From positions 1 to 48,729 of IMG/VR virus record IMGVR_UViG_3300045921_000054: a DNA stretch of 48,729 nt. One strand, given 5' to 3'. The translations under genes were made by a program, and so were the position numbers. This DNA comes from a virus. Shown one piece after another: positions 41,776 through 48,729 of this stretch (the first letter of the stretch is position 1; every line of letters begins with the position of its first letter). The notes under the pieces are model-generated. The model was not told the origin of the DNA, ran no database searches, and was given only the letters and a program-made list of their open reading frames with translations.

Positions 41776-44357
41776 TACACGCTCTCAGTTGTTATAACAA
41801 CAAAAAATGTAAGATACAAAGTATTTCCAACTCGATTTTCTGGTACTAATACTGGATATTTTACTAAAGGAGCAATTGGTAATGCTCCATTTGTTGATAC
41901 AAGTATATTTTGTTCTCTTACCAAAGATTGACCAGCCGCCGGGTTGGGAGTTTGATAACCTGTCCAGTCTGCTATACATCGAATATTATAATTCAATCTA
42001 TACAGACTTGACGCCGGTAATGATAACTCTTGTGCAACAAAAGTAACATCAGCATATATTATACCATTATTAATATGTATTCCACTCGGAACGTTTATAC
42101 TTGCAGAACTGACTAATGTTAAAGATTGTGTAATAAATGCATCGTAAATAGAAGAAGTTATAGAAGCATTAATTGGTGATTGTTGTATGGGATTTTCTGT
42201 ACCACGTGTGTATACACCAAACCTTGCTATTTGAGAATTCCATTCTCCTGCACTAACTCCATACTGACCTTTAGAGTCCTCAACATCTACAATATTACCG
42301 TATAATCGATCTACATAACGATCTGTAGTAGTACGTACTTTAACAGCTTCTGAACCACTAATAGAATTATTATCAATAATGGTACCCCTTACCAATAAAA
42401 TAAATTCTCCTGTAAGGGAATCGGTGTATCCTATTAATTTATCACTAATACCTATTTGAACTTGATTAGTATCTTTATCTGATACCACTATAAATGGAGT
42501 TTGTGGATCACCAACAGTTGGAGTTTCATTGTCTAAAACACCTAAAGTAAAAGATGATCCAGTTCGTTGACCAGATATTCCGCTAAGTAATGTTGGTTCA
42601 TAGATACCAGTGGATATTTTTGCTACAGCTCCACCATCTCTTGACACAACTTCAATTGTCCCTTGAAGTTTGTGGTCATCACCTTTGAATACAACATTTC
42701 CACCGTCAAAATATACCGGTTTACTTTCAATGGTAATGGGAACAAAATTATTATTGTGATCGTATAATTCTGCGTAAAATACTAAGTTTTCAAATCTACG
42801 ACCGATAATGGGAACAAATGATTCGGCTCTATTTGGAGTAAAACCACTTTCTACCGCAAGTTCAATAGAAATATCAGAAATATACCAATTAGCATTATAA
42901 CTGACAAAATATGGTTTAATATCTGCACTGAGTGGTGCAGTAAACTCTGCCTCTACATCTAAAAATTGTTGTGTTTTAGCACCAGAAGGTGATATAAGTT
43001 CTATTATTTGAGTACCAATTCCTTCTGGTGATAAAAATCCGTCACCAACAATTCTTACATCAAATTTAGAATCATACTCACTACTATTCTTTACTGCTAC
43101 AGCATTAAAACGTATCTTATACGTACCATCTTTTACAACCGGCAAACTACCTGATATTGTAAAATATGCTCTTGGAGTAGAAGAATCTACAGTATTCAGT
43201 ATAGAATCAGTAATGGCTACAGAATCCATTAACCATGCAGTAGATCCTTCTACAACTACATTTGATGGAGTAAATGCATAAATTTTAGGAATATTGGAGA
43301 TTTCTGTAATACTTCCAGTTTCCCAATAACCTGTAAAAATATTAAATCTATCAAATTTTCCTCTGTCAATATACCCACGACCTGTAAAAGTACAATTTTT
43401 GTAACGTAACAATGACGTATTTTCAATTGAAAAATCATCAATCAATTGAGGTTGAGTGAGTGTATCAATGCTTCGTACAAATACTTTTACTCTAGCAATA
43501 TCACCAGATACAGTCTCTAAATTGTTAAGTGATATGTCTGCATATGAACGAGTAAGTAATGTTGGTAAAAATGCTGGTCGTGGATTATACGTTGTAGTAA
43601 AAGAACTTGCTATAAGAGAAGTAACTTGACCAGAACTTCCTGTATATTGTGGTTGAACTTCTATTGTAGTGTCATTTATTACACGTGTAATAGTAGGTCT
43701 GTAATTGTATCCAAATATTGTAATAGTTGCTCCTTCCATACTAGATGAAAAATATGGAGCAGTGGACTTTAATGTGTAAGAACCCAACGAATCTGATAAT
43801 AGTCTACGATTATTTGGAATACCAAAAATCTGTGGACCTATACTACTGGTTGTTACTTTCGTTTGTGGTTCAAAATATGGCGTTAAAACTTCTTGAACTG
43901 TTATAGTAGGTTTTTTATACAGTCTAATTTTGTTTGTGTTAAGTGCAGTAGGTATAATTGTTACATCTCGTGTCCACTTAACATTATATTTTCCAACCCA
44001 CTCATCAGGAACACTATTACCATTTAAATCACTACGAGCTTCACCCAAAATAGTGATAGAACCAATTCCTGCGGGTGTCTTATTGTAAATCTCAACTACA
44101 ACAAGTCTAGACAATCCCTCAATATATTTTGCAATAGGCTGAACAAATATTGGGTTGCCTTCACTATCCAATATTTCAATTAATACTTCTGTTGTAGGCT
44201 TTAAATATTCCGACCCTTCTATTAGAAAAGAATTTTTCCCACCAGAAAATATGTTTGGAAATTCACTTATTCTAAAATAATCTGACGTTGGGGAAGAATC
44301 AGTTATCCAAGTTCGATACCTATTAAGATTTCTTAAGGTAACTTCTTTAACAGTCAT
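41775..44357 (-). CDS. Large virion structural protein, probable baseplate-to-fibre connector
   Basis: 860 aa, no enzyme motif, beta-rich with many short Ig-like segments: FLIEGSEYLKPTTEVLIEIL, VVVEIYNKTPAGIGSITIL, TITVQEVLTPYFEPQTKV, TITIFGYNYRPTITRVI. Such chains occur just upstream of fibre genes in large myoviruses and may be the rigid connector of fibres to the baseplate. It contains no Ser/Ala shaft repeats, unlike the next gene. It is the first gene after the tube terminator and has its own promoter motif 29 bases upstream. A tail-fibre hinge or baseplate wedge are the alternatives. Confidence 0.6.
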   Translation of the reverse strand: MTVKEVTLRNLNRYRTWITDSSPTSDYFRISEFPNIFSGGKNSFLIEGSEYLKPTTEVLIEILDSEGNPIFVQPIAKYIEGLSRLVVVEIYNKTPAGIGSITILGEARSDLNGNSVPDEWVGKYNVKWTRDVTIIPTALNTNKIRLYKKPTITVQEVLTPYFEPQTKVTTSSIGPQIFGIPNNRRLLSDSLGSYTLKSTAPYFSSSMEGATITIFGYNYRPTITRVINDTTIEVQPQYTGSSGQVTSLIASSFTTTYNPRPAFLPTLLTRSYADISLNNLETVSGDIARVKVFVRSIDTLTQPQLIDDFSIENTSLLRYKNCTFTGRGYIDRGKFDRFNIFTGYWETGSITEISNIPKIYAFTPSNVVVEGSTAWLMDSVAITDSILNTVDSSTPRAYFTISGSLPVVKDGTYKIRFNAVAVKNSSEYDSKFDVRIVGDGFLSPEGIGTQIIELISPSGAKTQQFLDVEAEFTAPLSADIKPYFVSYNANWYISDISIELAVESGFTPNRAESFVPIIGRRFENLVFYAELYDHNNNFVPITIESKPVYFDGGNVVFKGDDHKLQGTIEVVSRDGGAVAKISTGIYEPTLLSGISGQRTGSSFTLGVLDNETPTVGDPQTPFIVVSDKDTNQVQIGISDKLIGYTDSLTGEFILLVRGTIIDNNSISGSEAVKVRTTTDRYVDRLYGNIVDVEDSKGQYGVSAGEWNSQIARFGVYTRGTENPIQQSPINASITSSIYDAFITQSLTLVSSASINVPSGIHINNGIIYADVTFVAQELSLPASSLYRLNYNIRCIADWTGYQTPNPAAGQSLVREQNILVSTNGALPIAPLVKYPVLVPENRVGNTLYLTFFVVITTESV

Positions 44358-44386
44358 AATATACCAAGGAGTAGCTTATAATAGCT

Positions 44387-44394
44387 ATAAATAG
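44387..44394 (-). promoter_or_regulatory. CTATTTAT motif, putative late promoter for the fibre cassette
   Basis: Exact octamer followed by A, 29 bases before the 860-aa ATG and 26 bases after the terminator. The order terminator-promoter-gene supports its role. Confidence 0.68.
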
Positions 44395-44420
44395 TTTGAT
44401 TAGATAGTCTTAGGAGCATG

Positions 44421-44456
44421 AAAAATCCTCCCACTATAATTAGTGAGAGGATTTTT
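44421..44456 (-). terminator. Intrinsic terminator after the tail tube gene
   Basis: Arms 44421-44436 and 44441-44456 pair over 16 positions with loop TAAT-type 44437-44440. The minus-strand RNA ends the stem in GGAUUUUU. The single imperfect pair is G-U in minus-strand RNA but C-A on the plus strand, so it serves the minus-strand transcript. The gap 44358-44514 holds only this and the next promoter. Confidence 0.88.
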
Positions 44457-44514
44457 ATCTAGTTTATAGATCACTTATATTTTAAATGGGAAAACAGTAA
44501 AATAGTAGTGTAGA

Positions 44515-45003
44515 TTAATAATTGAGAATTGCGTAATCGTAACGCAACGTAATTTGTACGTTCATTAAGTTTGCTTCAGCAAAATTAAAACCGCCGAAAC
44601 TTGTGTTTTCAATAAATGCACCTTTGAGAATCCACTCTTCAGTTTTTTCACCTACCGGTCCAAGAGCATTTAAGATAATATCTTTTTTGTACATATCGGC
44701 ATATCCATCACGACCTGTAACAGATTCGTGATGTAAACGTACCCATTCCATTACCGCTTGTGTACCAGAAGGAGCAATTGGATCATATAGAGTAACCTGA
44801 ATTGGTTGCCACTCTGAACGGCCCTTTACATAACGTACAACGTTAATATGAGGAATAGATATTGATCCTTGATTAAGGCTTGGACGACCTGCTGCACTTA
44901 CTATATAAGTGGGTAGACCATCAATATACATTATGAACCGATTGGTTGTTTTTGGTTCAAATGAATTAAAGAAAATTTCCTGTTCGTTGACAATATTTGC
45001 CAT
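44515..45003 (-). CDS. Tail tube protein, gp19-like
   Basis: 162 aa; T4 gp19 has 163. Forms the hexameric rings of the inner tail tube. Signature segments: NEQEIFFNSFEPKTTNRFIM, HINVVRYVKGRSEWQPIQVT, EWVRLHHESVTGRDGYADMY and FAEANLMNVQITLRYDYAIL, all typical of T4-type tube proteins. It follows the sheath gene, has GGAG nine bases before ATG, its own promoter motif and a strong terminator, as expected for a very abundant protein. Confidence 0.92.
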   Translation of the reverse strand: MANIVNEQEIFFNSFEPKTTNRFIMYIDGLPTYIVSAAGRPSLNQGSISIPHINVVRYVKGRSEWQPIQVTLYDPIAPSGTQAVMEWVRLHHESVTGRDGYADMYKKDIILNALGPVGEKTEEWILKGAFIENTSFGGFNFAEANLMNVQITLRYDYAILNY

Positions 45004-45042
45004 GTATTAATTCTCCGAAGATTTACAAGCGGCCTATCCTTT

Positions 45043-45050
45043 ATAAATAG
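45043..45050 (-). promoter_or_regulatory. CTATTTAT motif, putative late promoter for the tail tube
   Basis: Exact octamer followed by A between sheath and tube genes, 39 bases before the tube ATG. Confidence 0.6.
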
Positions 45051-45061
45051 TCCTTTATTAT

Positions 45062-47398
45062 TTATTCTTCAAATGTTGCACCCGTCGGCAAGACATTGAA
45101 TTCAAGTGAGATGAATTCTGCTGACCGTGCAGGTTGTAAGTAGATTTTACCAACTAAAATGTTTCGATCAATCAAATCATTTGTGTTTTCAACATCTGAC
45201 ATTTGAACACGAAACGCAAACAATCCCAATCTCTCTTGAACATTTGCCAAATATGGATTGACAATTGACAAGAATCTTTGGCGAGTTGCTTCGACATTCT
45301 GTTCAAATACCAAGAATCGAGCAGTAGATGCAATGAACTTCTTAACGGTAATTAACAAACGACGTACATTGATACGATCCAATGCAGATGCTCTTTGTTG
45401 TAAGGTTTTTTGACCCCACACCGCAATACCCTGTGAAGGGAATTGAGCAATCGGATTTACTCTGTTTTCATAGAGAACATCTCGGTTACCTTGGTCAAGA
45501 TGCTTACGAACTTGACGAGCTTCTGTTAATCCACCACGATTTAAACCTGCTGGAGCAAACCACTCTGCTGCTATACGATCATTAAATGCGTATACTGCTG
45601 GCATTAATACTGAAGGTGGAACCCATACAATACGATTGGTGTCTGGATCGAGTATCTTGATCCATGGATAATATACACCAGCGTAATTTGTATCTAATCC
45701 GTTAACTACAGAAGTTACAGCGGTAACGGTAGCATTGAGTCCAGCAGCATCCATAATGTAGAACGCATCTGCACGAGACTCAACCATATCGATTGCTAAT
45801 TGAGCAACATATGGGTGTTGTTCATACAATACACCTGGGAGTACTAATAAATTGAAATCCCATGCATCAGGATTACTTAGAATATCAAGTGCAAGCTTGT
45901 ATGCACGTGAACCGGCAGTGGTAGAAGTTGATAAGTCAAATCCAAACAAGTTTGTAGAAGTTATGCTTGAACCAATACCCTTTTCTACTGCTGGATTAAA
46001 TCCATCAAATCCACCTTGGAATGGAACTGTAAACTTACGAAGTGCGGTAGCAGTGGTAACGTTTACATCAGATAGATCGTTGACCGCTAAATCTTCTAAT
46101 AAGTCGAATCCATTATCACCAACACCTGTTACAAGAGTATTACCATTTGCATCTACAGAACCAGAAGGTGTTGGATTTACATATGCCAAACTAGTAGTGT
46201 CACTAAAATTAAAACCGTAATAAGTACGGTTATTTGCGACGGCAGGTCCGCCACCATTTGGAACAACATAACGAGTTGTTACGTAAGATGGTGCTGGAAC
46301 GTTAAGTGCAAATACTGGAGCAGCTAAAGCTGCGAAACCATATGGAAGTGCATCAATTGGAAGCGCTTCATAGTTTTCATCCATTTCTACGTAGATATAA
46401 CGAGAATTATTTTCATAATCGCCGTCAAAATATAAGTCATTATTTTCATCAATCATAGTACGTGCAGTACCAATGCGACGACCAATGAAATTTGCATCTG
46501 TTGGATCAAGAGTTAAGTTATCAAACTGCTCAAGAACTTCTAACTTAGAATCTGTGTCAGAAAATCTACGAACAATAACAGAAAACGTTCCGTATCTATC
46601 AGGAAGAGTTGCTGGTTTGATAGATGCTATAGATACTTTAACATCAGTGTTTGAAGCTGTTCCATCACTTAATGTATGGAATCGGAATAGGTTATACTTT
46701 GTTCCTGCATAATCTTGAGAACGAATCCACGGAGTACGTGCATTTCGATATGTTCCATAAATTGATCCAGAGAAGTTTAACTGTGTTGGAGCATCTATTA
46801 ATGTTACAGAACCAGATCCCGCAAGTGCTCCTGATACTAAATTAGCTGCACCAGGGAATTGTAAATAAACAAACCCATCTTCACCACCCTTTGGTGAAGT
46901 ACCAAGTACCTTTGTAATATAATTTGTATTAGTTGGATCAAGGCTAACGCTTGTAAAGGTTTCAAGACCAGTAGATCCAGACAATACTAATGTAAATTGA
47001 GCAGCATTACCTGCTGCAGAACCAGTAACAAGCGATACACCGCCTACTGTTGGGTGAATAACAGCTGCAACATATTGTCCACCAGAACCACTAACCCGTA
47101 AAATTCTGCTACGTGCAGTTGCAGAATTGTAACCATCGAGACCTAGTATACGAACAACCGTTGCTTGAGAAGCTTCACGTAAATAGCTCTTAACAGCAAG
47201 GGGAACATAGGATTCGCCAGTGCTATCACCAAATATTGCAGTAAAACTTTCTAAAGAACGTACAGAAGTTGGTCGAAATGCTGGACCTTTTGTAGTTGGA
47301 CCAACAAATACCCCACCAATTTCAGCTACTCCTTGACCAAGAAAAGACAGGTCGTTTTCTCTTGTGAATACGCCTGGGGAAATAAAACGTTCAGCCAT
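45062..47398 (-). CDS. Tail sheath protein, gp18-like
   Basis: 778 aa, longer than T4 gp18 (659). The N-terminus ERFISPGVFTRENDLSF, GEIGG-type strand (VAEIGGVFVGPTTKGPA) and the C-terminal core LLITVKKFIASTARFLVFEQ, TRQRFLSIVNPYLANVQERL, FRVQMSDVENTNDLID, SAEFISLEFNVLPTG are the conserved contractile-sheath domains that also bind the tube. The extra length is in the outer, variable middle region. GGAG seven bases before ATG. An 18-bp perfect palindrome lies directly before the ribosome site. It drives contraction during infection. Confidence 0.93.
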   Translation of the reverse strand: MAERFISPGVFTRENDLSFLGQGVAEIGGVFVGPTTKGPAFRPTSVRSLESFTAIFGDSTGESYVPLAVKSYLREASQATVVRILGLDGYNSATARSRILRVSGSGGQYVAAVIHPTVGGVSLVTGSAAGNAAQFTLVLSGSTGLETFTSVSLDPTNTNYITKVLGTSPKGGEDGFVYLQFPGAANLVSGALAGSGSVTLIDAPTQLNFSGSIYGTYRNARTPWIRSQDYAGTKYNLFRFHTLSDGTASNTDVKVSIASIKPATLPDRYGTFSVIVRRFSDTDSKLEVLEQFDNLTLDPTDANFIGRRIGTARTMIDENNDLYFDGDYENNSRYIYVEMDENYEALPIDALPYGFAALAAPVFALNVPAPSYVTTRYVVPNGGGPAVANNRTYYGFNFSDTTSLAYVNPTPSGSVDANGNTLVTGVGDNGFDLLEDLAVNDLSDVNVTTATALRKFTVPFQGGFDGFNPAVEKGIGSSITSTNLFGFDLSTSTTAGSRAYKLALDILSNPDAWDFNLLVLPGVLYEQHPYVAQLAIDMVESRADAFYIMDAAGLNATVTAVTSVVNGLDTNYAGVYYPWIKILDPDTNRIVWVPPSVLMPAVYAFNDRIAAEWFAPAGLNRGGLTEARQVRKHLDQGNRDVLYENRVNPIAQFPSQGIAVWGQKTLQQRASALDRINVRRLLITVKKFIASTARFLVFEQNVEATRQRFLSIVNPYLANVQERLGLFAFRVQMSDVENTNDLIDRNILVGKIYLQPARSAEFISLEFNVLPTGATFEE

Positions 47399-47410
47399 TA
47401 ATAATCTCCA

Positions 47411-47428
47411 TTACAAAATATTTTGTAA
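47411..47428 (-). other. 18-bp perfect palindrome before the sheath gene
   Basis: TTACAAAATATTTTGTAA exactly fills the space between the stop codon of the 82-aa gene and the sheath ribosome site. It could be a protein-binding site or a weak RNA hairpin that affects sheath translation. Confidence 0.55.
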
Positions 47429-47677
47429 CTAATTTTCTGGTATAAACTCAGCAGTTTCTAGATTGATAGAACCTTTTCCATATTTCTCTGTTATAGTTTG
47501 AACAACAAGTTGTCTTTCTGATTCCAGAGAGTTTATCTGCGTGTTCACCCTATCTAATGCTAGAGAAATCTGAGCTTTTTGATAATGTAACTCACCCAAT
47601 TCACGTATCAGTTCTTCAGTTTTTCTCTGCAATTCTATGATACGATCTAGGTCTTCTTTTGCAACCTGCTTAGCCAT
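47429..47677 (-). CDS. Small coiled-coil protein between sheath and gp15-like genes
   Basis: 82 aa. Heptad-rich helix from residue 8 to 62 (LDRIIELQRKTEELIREL, then ISLALDRVNTQINSLESE), then EKYGKGSINLETAEFIP. Paralogue of the 86-aa protein at 19414-19674: same length, same helix and same terminal tail. In T4 the terminase genes lie between gp15 and gp18; here only this gene does. It may be a virion or assembly factor; function unknown. A promoter motif lies 20 bases upstream. Confidence 0.75.
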   Translation of the reverse strand: MAKQVAKEDLDRIIELQRKTEELIRELGELHYQKAQISLALDRVNTQINSLESERQLVVQTITEKYGKGSINLETAEFIPEN

Positions 47678-47697
47678 AAATACCTCATTGTCTCAAG

Positions 47698-47705
47698 ATA
47701 AATAG
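47698..47705 (-). promoter_or_regulatory. CTATTTAT motif, putative late promoter for the coiled-coil/sheath pair
   Basis: Exact octamer, 20 bases before the ATG of the 82-aa gene and 46 bases after the gp15-like stop. No other such site lies before the sheath gene, so it may serve both. Confidence 0.58.
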
Positions 47706-47751
47706 TTTATAATTTTCCCAAAAGTATATATGTATCATCTTTCATTAAAAA

Positions 47752-48519
47752 TCATAATGATCCTGTAGTTTCAGTGATTGCAATAACCTTCTTTTTAGTA
47801 AAAGTTTCTACATTTGTAGAAACAGGCTTATATCGGAGCATTACTTTTTCTGGGACCAAATAAGCATCCACCAACATTCGGAAACTAGTCCGTATAAAAC
47901 GTGCTTCGTCGGAAGGAAGATCACTGTTATCACTATATTCTTTGATAAAAACTCTAAACTTGTACTGATTACGTTTGCCCCAATATTCGTCAGCTTCTAC
48001 ATTAATTTGTTCAATCAATTGATTCATTTGTTCTTGATATTCGGTCCAAATCAATACGTCATACGACAGCTGAATATAATCAGGAATCATAACTTGTCGT
48101 ATTTGTTTAGAAGGTTTTATACCATTGACAACTGCAAATCTGTCATACACATTCCTTTTATTCCAGCTTTGTTCAAACGTAGTATAAAAATACTTGTTGT
48201 TAGGATTATTGGGTAATGCCCGTGATACTGATGTTCTACGTAATATTATCAACGGTGCTCGGACTCTATCAGACCGTTCTTCACGTAAAAATCCATCTAC
48301 TCTAATTGACTTCCAACGTTCTTGAGTACCGTACAGTACTGGAACTGGTTGGAGAGTATCCCCAACTGTTACCTGTGGATTAATTACATCTGTTAAGTAT
48401 GTAATAATAGTTTCATCAATATTAAGTAGATTAATGTTAATTGGAGCACGTTCTCCAGCTTGTGTAGCGTCAGCTCTATTAACGTTATCTTGTAATGGAA
48501 TATTTTCAGTATTAGACAT
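47752..48519 (-). CDS. Tail terminator / sheath stabiliser, gp15-like
   Basis: 255 aa; T4 gp15 has 272. Completes the tail end that joins the head. The central pattern fits gp15: TQERWKSIRVDGFLRE, RAPLIILRRTSVSRAL, then MIPDYIQLSYDVLIWTEYQE with QMNQLIEQINVEADEYWG, comparable to the gp15 stretch with YELSIFTRYEDDMFQIVEQI. Context agrees: it follows a neck-protein gene and precedes the sheath. Its ATG overlaps the neck gene by eight bases. The N-terminal 35 residues are polar and probably flexible. Confidence 0.82.
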   Translation of the reverse strand: MSNTENIPLQDNVNRADATQAGERAPININLLNIDETIITYLTDVINPQVTVGDTLQPVPVLYGTQERWKSIRVDGFLREERSDRVRAPLIILRRTSVSRALPNNPNNKYFYTTFEQSWNKRNVYDRFAVVNGIKPSKQIRQVMIPDYIQLSYDVLIWTEYQEQMNQLIEQINVEADEYWGKRNQYKFRVFIKEYSDNSDLPSDEARFIRTSFRMLVDAYLVPEKVMLRYKPVSTNVETFTKKKVIAITETTGSL

Positions 48520-48729
48520 ATCTGTTCTTTAGTAGTGTTGCTGGAGCAGTTGTTAAGATTGATGTGCATATAATTGAATGATTATACACTACTTGACCAG
48601 CAACTAATTGAGTTTCGTTGGTATTTAGAATTTCATAAAAATTATCGTGAAAATCAATAATATCACCTGATTCTGGATAGATTTGACGACTTTCCAATTC
48701 AGATCGTAAAAATTGAAATTCAACCGCTT
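48512..48729 (-). CDS. Neck protein, gp14-like, C-terminal fragment cut by the window edge
   Basis: The frame is open to the right edge. 71 residues are visible: VEFQFLRSELESRQIYPESG then DIIDFHDNFYEIL, followed by a short beta segment ending LLKNRYV. The pattern of a Pro-Glu-x-Gly-Asp turn before an FYEI strand fits T4-type neck proteins, where head and tail join. Its position just before the gp15-like gene matches T4 order 14-15. The true start lies outside the window, and a TTG inside the fragment is not its start. Confidence 0.65.
   Translation of the reverse strand, partial: AVEFQFLRSELESRQIYPESGDIIDFHDNFYEILNTNETQLVAGQVVYNHSIICTSILTTAPATLLKNRYV

Noticed and set aside
20178-44357. Diversity-generating retroelement for fibre variation
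   Set aside because: No reverse transcriptase, template repeat or adenine-biased variable region was seen. Differences between repeats are not restricted to adenines.
1450-47705. Reading the intergenic motif as T4-type late promoters TATAAATA on the plus strand
   Set aside because: That orientation would produce only antisense RNA, and the spacing is constrained to the downstream minus-strand start codons rather than to anything on the plus strand. The sense reading CTATTTAT is favoured, though not proven.
48512-48697. Complete 61-aa gene beginning with TTG near the right edge
   Set aside because: The same frame is open to the end of the window and reads as the end of a neck protein, so this is a fragment, not a small gene.
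1-48729. tRNA or rRNA genes
   Set aside because: All gaps are short and were read; none holds a cloverleaf or a CCA-ended gene-like segment. The largest, 30127-30360, is explained by the lectin relic.

Overview
The window is part of the genome of a tailed, contractile-tail phage distantly related to T4 (T4-like myovirus). No bacterial chromosomal gene is visible. Every supported gene lies on the minus strand, so genes are read from high to low coordinates, packed with 1-4 base overlaps or short gaps. The DNA is AT-rich. No tRNA, CRISPR array or insertion sequence was seen. The host cannot be identified. The serine/alanine-rich fibre style and the B12-dependent ribonucleotide reductase would fit an aquatic bacterium, but that is inference.

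In transcription order from the right edge: a neck protein fragment (gp14-like), tail terminator/sheath stabiliser (gp15-like), a small coiled-coil protein, tail sheath (gp18-like) and tail tube (gp19-like), closed by a strong terminator at 44421-44456. Next is about 24 kb (20178-44357) of adhesin genes: an 860-aa connector candidate, three giant repetitive fibres (1768, 1338 and 1254 aa), a fibre with a self-cleaving S74 chaperone, several lectin-like or beta-sandwich proteins, and the remnant of a further lectin gene. Then come tiny membrane proteins, a coiled-coil paralogue, a HARP-like SNF2 helicase, and a tail-core block: a tail assembly chaperone with a candidate programmed frameshift, the tape measure, a baseplate/tube protein, a LysM-like protein and a hub with a lytic transglycosylase domain. 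Last is replication and recombination: a short family-A DNA polymerase, an HAD phosphatase, gp32-like SSB, UvsX-like recombinase, 5'-3' exonuclease, DnaB/gp41-like helicase, and a class II ribonucleotide reductase interrupted by an intein at its active-site cysteine. The left window edge cuts this last gene.

Expression signals are unusually legible. The octamer CTATTTAT on the coding strand was found eight times by eye, always between genes, and a ninth site differs by one base. Six of the nine sites lie 26-31 bases before a start codon, which suggests a phage-specific late promoter. Two other promoters (before the SSB and the SNF2 helicase genes) have perfect TTGACA -35 boxes in a shared context and look like host-sigma early or middle promoters.

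The main points of interest are the intein, the putative late promoter family, the frameshifted tail chaperone, the small family-A polymerase with a decayed proofreading region, and the repeat-driven fibre cassette with swapped heads, a lectin relic and a shared terminal beta signature.
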